This document shows, one piece after another, positions 6,610 to 12,490 of a DNA stretch of 12,490 bases. The notes under the pieces are model-generated. The model searched no databases. It saw only the letters and a program-made list of their open reading frames with translations, and was not told where the DNA came from. Every line of letters starts with the position of its first letter. The first letter of the stretch is position 1. The position numbers and the translations under genes are program-made. The stretch is from an uncultured Alphaproteobacteria bacterium (lineage in GTDB: Bacteria > Pseudomonadota > Alphaproteobacteria > Bin95), in assembly GCA_913060845.1 (NCBI GenBank), contig CAJXVF010000017.1, positions 1 to 12,490 of the forward strand, written 5' to 3'.

Positions 6610-6642
6610 ATAGGGAGGGGCACACAATGTGAGTCCATCAAT

Positions 6643-7779
6643 ATGTCGTTCAACATTCGCCTCTCTGCCCGCTTGCTGCTCATGACAGCCGTCATGAGCC
6701 TTGCGTTGAGCGTGGCGTCTGGGCCGGCAGATCCCCGCTCACGTATCAAAGACATCGCAGACTTTGAAGGCGTCAGGGACAATATGCTGGTTGGATACGG
6801 CCTGGTCGTTGGCCTTAAAGGTACCGGCGACAAGCTGGGCTCCTCCGTCTTCACGAAAGAAAGCCTCATCGGCATGTTGGCGCGGCTCGGCGTGAATACG
6901 CGCGGCGCTGGCGTCAGCACTAAGAATGTGGCTGCCGTTATGGTGACTGGCACACTCCCACCATTTGCCCGCCAAGGCAGCCGGGTCGATATTTCGGTCA
7001 GTGCGCTTGGTGATTCAACAAGCCTGCTCGGCGGCACCCTTCTGGTCACACCGATGATCGGTGCAGACGGCGAAGTCTATGCCGTTGGCCAAGGCCAGCT
7101 CGCTGTTGGCGGGTTTGAAGCCCAGGGCCAAGGCGAGACCATCACCAAGGGCGTGCCGACAAGCGGACGGATCGCCAGCGGTGCCATTATCGAGCGGGAA
7201 GTACCGTTTGATTTCGCCGGTATGCAAAGCTTCCGCCTTGCCCTGCGCAATCCAGACTTCACTACAGCCCGCCGGATTGCCGCCGCTGTCAATAAGCGCC
7301 TTGGCCCAAATGCAGCGACACCGCTTGATCCAGGTACGGTTCAGGTTGATCTGGCGCACGCAAACGGGCGCAACATCGTCGCTGCTATTGGCGATATCGA
7401 GCAGCTTGAAGTCACTCCCGACCTCCCTGCCCGTGTCGTCATTGATGAACAGACCGGCGTGATCGTGATGGGCGACCGGGTGCGCATCAGCACCGTTGCA
7501 ATCGCCCAAGGCAACCTGACGATCCGCGTCACTGAGACTCCGCAGGTCTCCCAGCCGAACCCGCTTTCCAATACTGGCGAAACCGTCACCGTTCCCCGCA
7601 CGACAATTGAGATCGATGAAGATCGGTCCCGGCAGCTCGGCGTGTTGAGCGAGGGCGTCAGCCTGCAGGAATTGGTCAACGGCCTGAATTCCTTGGGTGT
7701 CGGGCCACGCGACATGATTTCAATCCTTCAAGCCATTAAAGCCGCCGGTGCGGTCCACGCCGAAATCGAGGTGATGTAA
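6643..7779 (+). CDS. flgI: Flagellar P-ring protein FlgI
   Basis: Periplasmic subunit of the P ring, the peptidoglycan-level bushing around the flagellar rod. The 378-residue product begins with a signal peptide (basic MSFNIRLSAR, then a hydrophobic core LLLMTAVMSLALSVA, with cleavage likely near residues 25-28). The FlgI hallmarks follow: RIKDIADFEGVRDN, LVGYGLVVGLKGTGD, VKNVAAV-like TKNVAAVMVTGTLPPFA, a glycine-rich LLGGTLLVTP region, and the C-terminal VSLQELVNGLNSLGVGPRD and IKAAGAVHAEIEVM. The length fits the family. ATG 6643 is chosen because it gives the full signal peptide, although its ribosome-binding sequence is weak. The stronger AGGGAGGGG (6612-6620) leads to an ATG-TGA instead. 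The stop overlaps the next start (TAATG), so flgI and flgJ are translationally coupled. Confidence 0.97.
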   Translation: MSFNIRLSARLLLMTAVMSLALSVASGPADPRSRIKDIADFEGVRDNMLVGYGLVVGLKGTGDKLGSSVFTKESLIGMLARLGVNTRGAGVSTKNVAAVMVTGTLPPFARQGSRVDISVSALGDSTSLLGGTLLVTPMIGADGEVYAVGQGQLAVGGFEAQGQGETITKGVPTSGRIASGAIIEREVPFDFAGMQSFRLALRNPDFTTARRIAAAVNKRLGPNAATPLDPGTVQVDLAHANGRNIVAAIGDIEQLEVTPDLPARVVIDEQTGVIVMGDRVRISTVAIAQGNLTIRVTETPQVSQPNPLSNTGETVTVPRTTIEIDEDRSRQLGVLSEGVSLQELVNGLNSLGVGPRDMISILQAIKAAGAVHAEIEVM

Positions 7780-8114
7780 TGACTGACGTAAGCCAAATCT
7801 TTGGCCTTCCAGGTACCTCTAATCTTGCTGTTTCCACCGCGCAGCAGAAACCTTTGCAAGCGCCAGTCCCTGGCAAGTTCGGCGAAGCGCGCGAAGCAGC
7901 CCAGGCGTTCGAGGCGCAGTTCCTTAGCCAAATGTTTCAGCTCGTGACTGACGCCATGCCGGTTGATCCGGTGTTCGGCGGCGGCCAGGGCGAAAAGATG
8001 TTCCGCAGCATGCTGACGGAACAGTGGGCAGAAAGCGCCTCTCAGAACGGTGCCATCGGCCTTTCCGACACCATCATGCATGAACTTATACAGCAACAGG
8101 GAGGGCAGTCCTGA
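7779..8114 (+). CDS. flgJ: Rod-binding protein FlgJ, single-domain (CheL type)
   Basis: Rod cap/scaffold protein needed for flagellar rod assembly in the periplasm. The 111-residue product is only the N-terminal rod-binding domain of enterobacterial FlgJ. Residues 39-105 contain AAQAFEAQFLSQMFQ, a glycine-rich GGGQGEKMFRSML segment and GIGLSD-like AIGLSDTIM. The muramidase domain of E. coli FlgJ is absent, which is normal in alphaproteobacteria, where a separate lytic enzyme does that job and this gene is often called cheL. The start overlaps the flgI stop by one base, and its TGA overlaps the following ATG by one base. This tight coupling suggests balanced synthesis within the flgI operon. 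Confidence 0.92.
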   Translation: MTDVSQIFGLPGTSNLAVSTAQQKPLQAPVPGKFGEAREAAQAFEAQFLSQMFQLVTDAMPVDPVFGGGQGEKMFRSMLTEQWAESASQNGAIGLSDTIMHELIQQQGGQS

Positions 8115-8560
8115 TGTCCAAACGACCCGCTTCCGGCCTCGTGAGTGAGATTGTGCTTGTAACTGGTCAGCTGATCGCCCTGATGGAACAGGAGGTTCGC
8201 CACCTACGCGAGGGCGACGTCCAGTCCCTAGCGAAGACGCGACCCGAGAAAGGCCGCCTGATGCGCGGCTATGAAGCAAAGCTGCATGCCCTCAAGGCCT
8301 CACCAACGCTCTACGCAACGGTCGAGCCAGCGCTCAAAGTTCATTTGGAAACTGCAACACGCAACCTCCAAAGTGCCATTGAACAGAACGTCACGCAATT
8401 ACGAGCCGCAGCTGAGGCCAACCGGCGCCTTGCAGATGCCCTCGCCAAATCAGCGGTGCAAACGGCAGCAAAGCCAGGCTACGGCCCCAGGCGCTCAATG
8501 ACGCCTGTCATTGCCTCACGCGCGATCTCGGAGCCGCTCTCCATTAGCCGCGCGCTTTAA
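8114..8560 (+). CDS. flgN: FlgN-like chaperone for FlgK and FlgL
   Basis: Probable cytoplasmic export chaperone that holds the hook-filament junction proteins before secretion. The 148-residue product is almost all helical, with a long coiled-coil pattern over about residues 8-112: LTGQ-like VTGQLIALMEQEVRHLREGD early and LRAAAEANRRLADAL late. The C-terminal tail (about 118-148) is basic, proline- and serine-containing and probably flexible. FlgN proteins are poorly conserved, so the assignment rests on length, the EQEVRHLREGD-type N-terminal helix and position immediately before flgK and flgL. It starts on the flgJ stop (TGATG), and 47 bases separate it from flgK. Confidence 0.75.
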   Translation: MSKRPASGLVSEIVLVTGQLIALMEQEVRHLREGDVQSLAKTRPEKGRLMRGYEAKLHALKASPTLYATVEPALKVHLETATRNLQSAIEQNVTQLRAAAEANRRLADALAKSAVQTAAKPGYGPRRSMTPVIASRAISEPLSISRAL

Positions 8561-8607
8561 GCCCACTGCCCTCTACCTTTTTATCCGCTTAGGACACACA
8601 CCGCGCC

Positions 8608-10431
8608 ATGTCACTCTCCACCGCCCTAAACGCAGCCGTCACTGGCCTGGCCGTCAATCAGCGCGGGCTGGAAATTGCGTCCCACAACATTGGTAACGCC
8701 CACACGGACGGTTATAGCCGCAAGATCATCCAGCAAGAGGCCATCAGCACATCCAGCTTTGGCTCCGGCGGCGTCCAGATATCCAATGTCCAGCGGGTCG
8801 CGGATGAGTTTCTTATCAATCAGGTGCGCACCGAAAGCGCGACCCTCGGTAAAGCAGCGACGCGGGATCGGTACTTCGGAAACCTGCAAGACATGTTTGG
8901 CACCATTAGCAGCAATAGCTCTATCGGCCAGCAGATGGCTGATTTGTCTTCGCGGATGGAAAGCCTAGCGGTCGAGCCAGAAAGCCCTACGAACGCCCTC
9001 GCCCTCATCGACACCGCCCTGATGATGACGCGGGACATGAATGACATGTCCAACCGCATCGTTGATCTCCGCCACGGTGCAGACGTTGAAATCGACCAAG
9101 TCGTCGACCAAGTAAATCTTGATCTGCAACGTGTGGCTAAACTCAACCAGGATATCGCCAATGCCAGCAACCTTGGCATTAATGCGGGCGATCTCAGGGA
9201 CTCCAGAGACCTAGCGCTGAAACGCGTTGGCCAAGCGATCAATATCAAAACATTTGAACGGGATACTGGCGAAGTCGTCGTTGTAACGGGTGATGCCAAA
9301 GTTCTCGTTGATGGTGACGCCGCCACAATTGATTACGAGGCATCATCACCTGGCCAGATTGGGACGGCATTCCAAACTATCAGCATCGATGGACAATCCA
9401 TCCAATCTGACATCCGCGACGGCAAGCTTAAGGGCCTGCTAGAAGTGCGGGATAAGGTGCTACCAAACTTGCACAGCGAGCTGGACGCTCTCGCTGCCAA
9501 AACCCGTGATGTTCTCAACCAAGTGCACAATCGCGGCATGGGCTTTCCGGCTGCAAATAGCCTTTCCGGCACACGGAATTTCACTGACACAGCAACCGAA
9601 ACAGTGACGCTTGATGTTGATATCCGCGTCGCGACCACAAGCAATAATGGCCTGATCCAAGGGCATTTTGATCTACCTGCGGGCGCCTACACGCTTGATG
9701 ACATGGCAACGGCCCTGAATGATGGGTTCATTGCTGCCGGGCTGCCTGACGGCCCAATCGCAACCGCCAGCGTCAGCGCTTCTGGATTGACGATCACTGC
9801 TGCCAATGCCGCCCACGGCATCGGTATCGCTGACTTCAACGGCGGGGCAGACGCAACCATCGCTTATGACGATGGATCAGGCGCTGTCGATATTGCCGGG
9901 TTTTCAAACTTCTTCGGCCTGAATGATCTCTTCGTCACAGAGGGCATTGTACCGGGCGGCTCGAACCAGAACGCCTCTTCGACTTTGGACGTCCGGGCCG
10001 ACATCATCGCAAATCCAGGCGTTGTCTCCCACGGTCGACTTTCAACAGACCCAACAGTGCCTGTGGCTGGCGAAACGCGTGGCGTCTCAATCGGCAATGG
10101 CTCTATCGCCGCCGCCATGGCTGCAGCACTTAGCGAAAACCAAAGCTTTGACGCAGTAGGCGGCCTGCCACCCATCGATAAGCCATTGCACGAATATGCT
10201 GCCGAAATCATCGGCTTGAACAGCCAGCTGGCTGCGGATGCTTCGGAGAAGATGGCGTTTGAAGAAGCGCTGATCGAGCAGCTCGAAACCCGCCAGGCAG
10301 ATTTTTCCGGCGTCAGCATCGACGAGGAACTCGCCAACATCCTGACTCTGCAGAACGCTTTCAGCGCTTCTGCCCGGGTCGTCACCACTGTGGACGAAAT
10401 GCTGGACACCATTCTCCAGCTGAAGCGATAG
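8608..10431 (+). CDS. flgK: Flagellar hook-associated protein 1, FlgK
   Basis: First hook-filament junction protein, exported through the flagellum. The N-terminal axial domain carries the rod/hook signature HNIGNAHTDGYSRK (residues 26-39) followed by long heptad helices. The C-terminal domain (about 496-607) ends VSIDEELANILTLQNAFSASARVVTTVDEMLDTIL, the diagnostic FlgK ending. The variable middle, about 320-450, is rich in Thr, Ala, Gly and Asp with repeated beta-type segments, as expected of a surface-exposed insert. The 607-residue length is somewhat larger than E. coli FlgK (547), due mainly to this middle. The ribosome-binding sequence is poor (TTAGGA, 13 bases before ATG 8608). The stop lies 13 bases before flgL. 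Confidence 0.97.
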   Translation: MSLSTALNAAVTGLAVNQRGLEIASHNIGNAHTDGYSRKIIQQEAISTSSFGSGGVQISNVQRVADEFLINQVRTESATLGKAATRDRYFGNLQDMFGTISSNSSIGQQMADLSSRMESLAVEPESPTNALALIDTALMMTRDMNDMSNRIVDLRHGADVEIDQVVDQVNLDLQRVAKLNQDIANASNLGINAGDLRDSRDLALKRVGQAINIKTFERDTGEVVVVTGDAKVLVDGDAATIDYEASSPGQIGTAFQTISIDGQSIQSDIRDGKLKGLLEVRDKVLPNLHSELDALAAKTRDVLNQVHNRGMGFPAANSLSGTRNFTDTATETVTLDVDIRVATTSNNGLIQGHFDLPAGAYTLDDMATALNDGFIAAGLPDGPIATASVSASGLTITAANAAHGIGIADFNGGADATIAYDDGSGAVDIAGFSNFFGLNDLFVTEGIVPGGSNQNASSTLDVRADIIANPGVVSHGRLSTDPTVPVAGETRGVSIGNGSIAAAMAAALSENQSFDAVGGLPPIDKPLHEYAAEIIGLNSQLAADASEKMAFEEALIEQLETRQADFSGVSIDEELANILTLQNAFSASARVVTTVDEMLDTILQLKR

Positions 10432-10444
10432 GAGGGCTTGAAGC

Positions 10445-11359
10445 ATGAGTCGCGTAGCCGATACCGCTAGTCACAGCACGCTGCTGAATAACCTGAACCG
10501 CTCTATTGAGCGGGCGCGGGACATTCAGGTGCAAGTGTCCACCGGCAAAGTTGGCCAGGACTATGCCGCCATTGGCCGAGATTCGAAGCGCCTCGTCTCC
10601 CTGGAAGCCGAACGCTCCCGCGCCGACCATTTCATCGGTACCAATCAGGTCGTCGACCTTCGCCTACAAAGGATGGAAAGCGTCGTCGCACAGGTGACAG
10701 AGCTTGCGAGTGAAGTTCGGACATTCTTAGTCAATGCCGGGCATTTCGAGAATGCGCAGGAACTGGATGTTCAAGGCCGAATGGAAGGGTTCTTGCAAAC
10801 CCTCTCCGGCCTCCTGAACTCCGAACAAAATGGGCGCACGCTCTTCTCTGGCGGCGCTACAGACACACCACCAGTCGACCTGGACCAGCTTCCGGCAGAC
10901 GGTGAATTCCTCGATACCGCTGACCTGCTCTACTACGATGGCGACTCCCAGGTGCTGAACCACCGGGTGAGCGACACGTTATCTGTGAATTATGGCGCGA
11001 CCGCCGCTGACCCCGCTTTCGAGAACCTGATTCGCGGCCTCAAAATTGCCGAAACCGTCGACACTTCAGACCCCGAAGCGACCCGGCAGAGGCTGGATCG
11101 CGCAATGGAACTGGTCAACGGGGCGCTTGATGGATTGCCAGATGTTCGTGGCCGCATCGGCAGCTCACGCTCCATCTTGGAGCAGGAATCCAATCGCATG
11201 AAGGATTTCACCCTAGCGCTCGATCAAAGCGTGGGGGACCTAGAAAACATCGACTTTGCTGAAGCAATTTCGCGCCTCGGCGAGGAGCAGGCGCAGTTGC
11301 AAGCCTCTATGGCCGCCCTGTCACGTCTCCGCCAAGTCACACTGACCAACTTCTTATGA
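10445..11359 (+). CDS. flgL: Flagellar hook-associated protein 3, FlgL
   Basis: Second junction protein between hook and filament, a member of the flagellin superfamily. The 304-residue product has the flagellin-type N-terminal coiled coil (about residues 12-85, with NNLNRSIERARDIQVQVSTGK) and C-terminal coiled coil (about 236-300). The latter includes the typical ending IDFAEAISRLGEEQAQLQAS. A short variable centre of about 100 residues contains NGRTLFSGG, a motif typical of FlgL rather than flagellin. AGGAGG nine bases before ATG 10445 is the best ribosome-binding site in the cluster. It directly follows flgK, the conserved gene order. Flagellin itself is not in the window. Confidence 0.95.
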   Translation: MSRVADTASHSTLLNNLNRSIERARDIQVQVSTGKVGQDYAAIGRDSKRLVSLEAERSRADHFIGTNQVVDLRLQRMESVVAQVTELASEVRTFLVNAGHFENAQELDVQGRMEGFLQTLSGLLNSEQNGRTLFSGGATDTPPVDLDQLPADGEFLDTADLLYYDGDSQVLNHRVSDTLSVNYGATAADPAFENLIRGLKIAETVDTSDPEATRQRLDRAMELVNGALDGLPDVRGRIGSSRSILEQESNRMKDFTLALDQSVGDLENIDFAEAISRLGEEQAQLQASMAALSRLRQVTLTNFL

Positions 11360-11368
11360 CACATCCAA

Positions 11369-11404
11369 CTGCTAAATCGGCCAATTCCGTTAACCGATCA
11401 GCAG
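11369..11404. other. Imperfect stem-loop between flgL and fliW
   Basis: CTGCT (11369-11373) pairs with AGCAG (11400-11404), and ATCGG (11376-11380) pairs with CCGAT (11394-11398). This gives ten base pairs with a small asymmetric bulge (AA against C) and a 13-base loop. No T-run follows on either strand, so it is not an obvious intrinsic terminator. It may stabilise the upstream mRNA or partly separate fliW expression from flgKL. Confidence 0.4.
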
Positions 11405-11435
11405 CAAGACCCGCAGTACGTTTGGAACTTCCGAA

Positions 11436-11960
11436 ATGAACGCGATGCCAATGACCGCCACCGTCGACGCAGAACTGCACGATCCTGGAATGATCCAGGC
11501 AAGCGCGAAGAACGATGCAGCCTTGGCCCCAGGCCGCCGCATCATTCCGTGCCGGTTCGGCAATGTGGAAATCGGCGACGACAATATTATTCTGTTCACG
11601 CGGGGCCTACTCGGCTTCGAGGGACGCAGCGAATATGCCGTGCTGAACTTGCCGACCGACAAGTCGGACCAGTTCAAATTCCTGCAATCGCTTTCTGATC
11701 CCGCACTCGGCTTTATTGTGACGGAGATCTCCGTCGTGGCCGATGTGATTGATCCGAGTGACCTGCTGGAAGCTTATAAGCAGTGCGGTGCGGAACCCAG
11801 TGACGCCTTAACACTGCTGATTGTATTCGTCCGGCGTGGCGAGGCTGGAATTGAGATGTCCACCAATTTGCGTGCGCCAATCATTATCAGCGTGAGCCAG
11901 CGGAGCGGGCGCCAGCACGTAATGTCTAACGGGCGCTATCCAATACGCCACCCGCTTTAA
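11436..11960 (+). CDS. fliW: Flagellar assembly factor FliW
   Basis: Cytoplasmic protein that, in Bacillus and Campylobacter, binds both flagellin and the RNA-binding regulator CsrA, so that CsrA is released when free flagellin is bound. The FliW core runs from about residue 34 to 174. It includes CRFGNVEIGDDNIILFTRGLLGFEG (39-63), FKFLQSLSDPALGFIV (80-95), a hydrophobic strand LTLLIVFV, and STNLRAPIIIS (142-152). The 174-residue length exceeds the usual 140-155 because of a hydrophilic N-terminal extension of about 33 residues. Internal ATGs at residues 4, 6 and 19 could be the true start. ATG 11436 has GGAA eight bases upstream. It lies 76 bases after flgL. No csrA is visible nearby. Confidence 0.9.
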   Translation: MNAMPMTATVDAELHDPGMIQASAKNDAALAPGRRIIPCRFGNVEIGDDNIILFTRGLLGFEGRSEYAVLNLPTDKSDQFKFLQSLSDPALGFIVTEISVVADVIDPSDLLEAYKQCGAEPSDALTLLIVFVRRGEAGIEMSTNLRAPIIISVSQRSGRQHVMSNGRYPIRHPL

Positions 11961-11976
11961 AGATGGCCTTAACCAT
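11957..11976 (+). promoter_or_regulatory. CtrA-like motif before the TPR gene
   Basis: TTAA, eight bases, then TTAACCAT; the second part is a perfect copy of the CtrA-type half-site. The spacing is one base longer than the usual seven. The first TTAA overlaps the fliW stop codon. It sits about 50 bases before the next start codon, where a promoter for the TPR gene would be expected. Weak evidence only. Confidence 0.25.
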
Positions 11977-11988
11977 AACTGTCCGACG

Positions 11989-12019
11989 CTCCCGCCAAGA
12001 GTAATCACCGGCGGTAGAG
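11989..12019 (+). promoter_or_regulatory. Hairpin covering the TPR gene's ribosome-binding region
   Basis: CTCCCGCC (11989-11996) can pair with GGCGG (12010-12014) and, past a two-base TA bulge, GAG (12017-12019). The loop is 13 bases. GAG at 12017-12019 is the only plausible ribosome-binding sequence before ATG 12027, seven bases away, so the structure would mask it and could keep translation low or regulated. Confidence 0.3.
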
Positions 12020-12026
12020 AACAGTC

Positions 12027-12490
12027 ATGTCCAAACGGAATAAGCAGCGCGGCCGCAATAGCCAGTCCGCGCCAATGTCTCAGCCCCGAAAAGGGGCTAA
12101 TTTGCGTGACCCCGCCGCCGCGAAAATCTTCGAAGCTGCAACGCTGATTGAAGCGGAGCAGTTCGATGGTGCTATTGAAATCCTGAACCCTATCGTTGAG
12201 GCCGCACCAAAGCGGGCTGAGGCGGTCCACCTCCTAGGGCTCGCCATGGTGCGGCAAGGATACATCCAGCGTGGGATGGCGCATATGTCTCGTGGGATCG
12301 CTTTTGCACCTGAGGCCGCATGGATGCGCGTCAATCGCGCTGCAATCCGCCAAGGCCAAGGCGAACACACGGATGCCATCAAGGACCTTGAAGCTGCTGT
12401 CAAAATTGATCCCAACGTGCCTTCAGCCTGGACGAACCTAACCGCAAGCTACGCCATTACTGGCGATTTGGATCGAGCCGCAGAAGCCGC
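12027..12490 (+). CDS. TPR-repeat protein, N-terminal part (3' truncated by window end)
   Basis: An open frame from ATG 12027 runs to the last base without a stop, giving 154 residues. The first 30 residues are basic and polar (MSKRNKQRGRNSQS), with no signal peptide. Tetratricopeptide repeats follow, at about 34-61, 63-95, 97-129 and 131-154, with typical spacing and residues (for example AIKDLEAAVKIDP and AWTNLTASYAITGDLDRAAEA). TPRs make protein-protein contacts, so function cannot be named from this part alone. Next to fliW and the junction-protein genes, one possibility is a TPR-linked enzyme that modifies flagellin, such as a glycosyltransferase whose catalytic domain would lie beyond the window; that is inference. 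Unrelated TPR scaffold proteins are equally possible. Confidence 0.85.
   Translation, partial: MSKRNKQRGRNSQSAPMSQPRKGANLRDPAAAKIFEAATLIEAEQFDGAIEILNPIVEAAPKRAEAVHLLGLAMVRQGYIQRGMAHMSRGIAFAPEAAWMRVNRAAIRQGQGEHTDAIKDLEAAVKIDPNVPSAWTNLTASYAITGDLDRAAEA

Noticed and set aside
7015..7509. Minus-strand open frame of 164 codons inside flgI
   Set aside because: Antisense shadow of a strongly conserved gene, with no motif of its own.
7728..8279. Minus-strand open frame of 183 codons across flgI, flgJ and flgN
   Set aside because: It is antisense to three well-supported genes, has no recognisable domain and follows from the codon bias of the plus-strand genes.
8820..10412. Long minus-strand open frames inside flgK (8820-9326 and 9864-10412)
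   Set aside because: They are low-complexity, Ser/Arg/Ala-rich shadows of flgK with no ribosome-binding site or family match.
1..12490. CRISPR array, insertion sequence, prophage, tRNA, rRNA or toxin-antitoxin module
   Set aside because: No regularly spaced repeats, transposase or integrase motifs, tRNA-like arms or paired small toxin/antitoxin genes were seen on either strand.

Overview
The window looks like the left end of a metagenomic or draft-genome contig from a free-living, flagellated alphaproteobacterium. The evidence is gene content: FliX is a flagellar regulator known from alphaproteobacteria, DksA is the single-cysteine alphaproteobacterial type, the redox pair is RegB/RegA, FlgJ is a stand-alone rod-binding domain, and the ABC pair is NodI/NodJ-like. 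The DNA is moderately GC-rich. I cannot name the order or genus. The first 30 bases are not genomic: they match the Nextera (Tn5) read-2 transposase adapter, so the real sequence begins at base 31.

Layout. (1) 31-1631, plus strand: the C-terminal part of a DMT/EamA transporter, then an N-formylglutamate amidohydrolase family gene 10 bases later. (2) 1632-1869: a spacer with a strong minus-strand terminator and one doubtful small ORF. (3) 1870-3767, minus strand: regB then regA, a quinone/thiol redox-sensing two-component system in one operon. (4) 3804-5369, plus strand: an ABC-2 exporter pair (ATPase and permease) whose reading frames are broken at three places, either real decay or consensus errors. 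(5) 5370-5438: two hairpins between convergent genes. (6) 5439-6405, minus strand: dksA with its own good promoter, then fliX. (7) 6406-6642: a 237-base divergent control region holding a CtrA-like site, an inverted repeat and a strong sigma-54 promoter pointing at flgI. (8) 6643-12490, plus strand: flgI, flgJ (cheL-type), flgN-like, flgK, flgL, fliW and a TPR protein cut by the window end.

How it fits together. The right-hand half is a late-flagellar cluster: P-ring (FlgI), rod-binding protein (FlgJ), a chaperone for the hook-filament junction proteins (FlgN), the two junction proteins (FlgK, FlgL) and the flagellin/CsrA-binding factor FliW. In Caulobacter, FliX couples basal-body assembly to the sigma-54 activator FlbD. 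Here fliX is divergent from a sigma-54 promoter with an inverted repeat at enhancer distance, which fits the same checkpoint. RegBA and DksA are global regulators of redox and nutritional state, but the sequence does not show that they control the flagellar genes. I found no clearly new system, CRISPR array, insertion sequence, tRNA or rRNA. The points most worth a second look are the adapter, the broken ABC pair, the fliX/flgI control region and the FliW neighbourhood.
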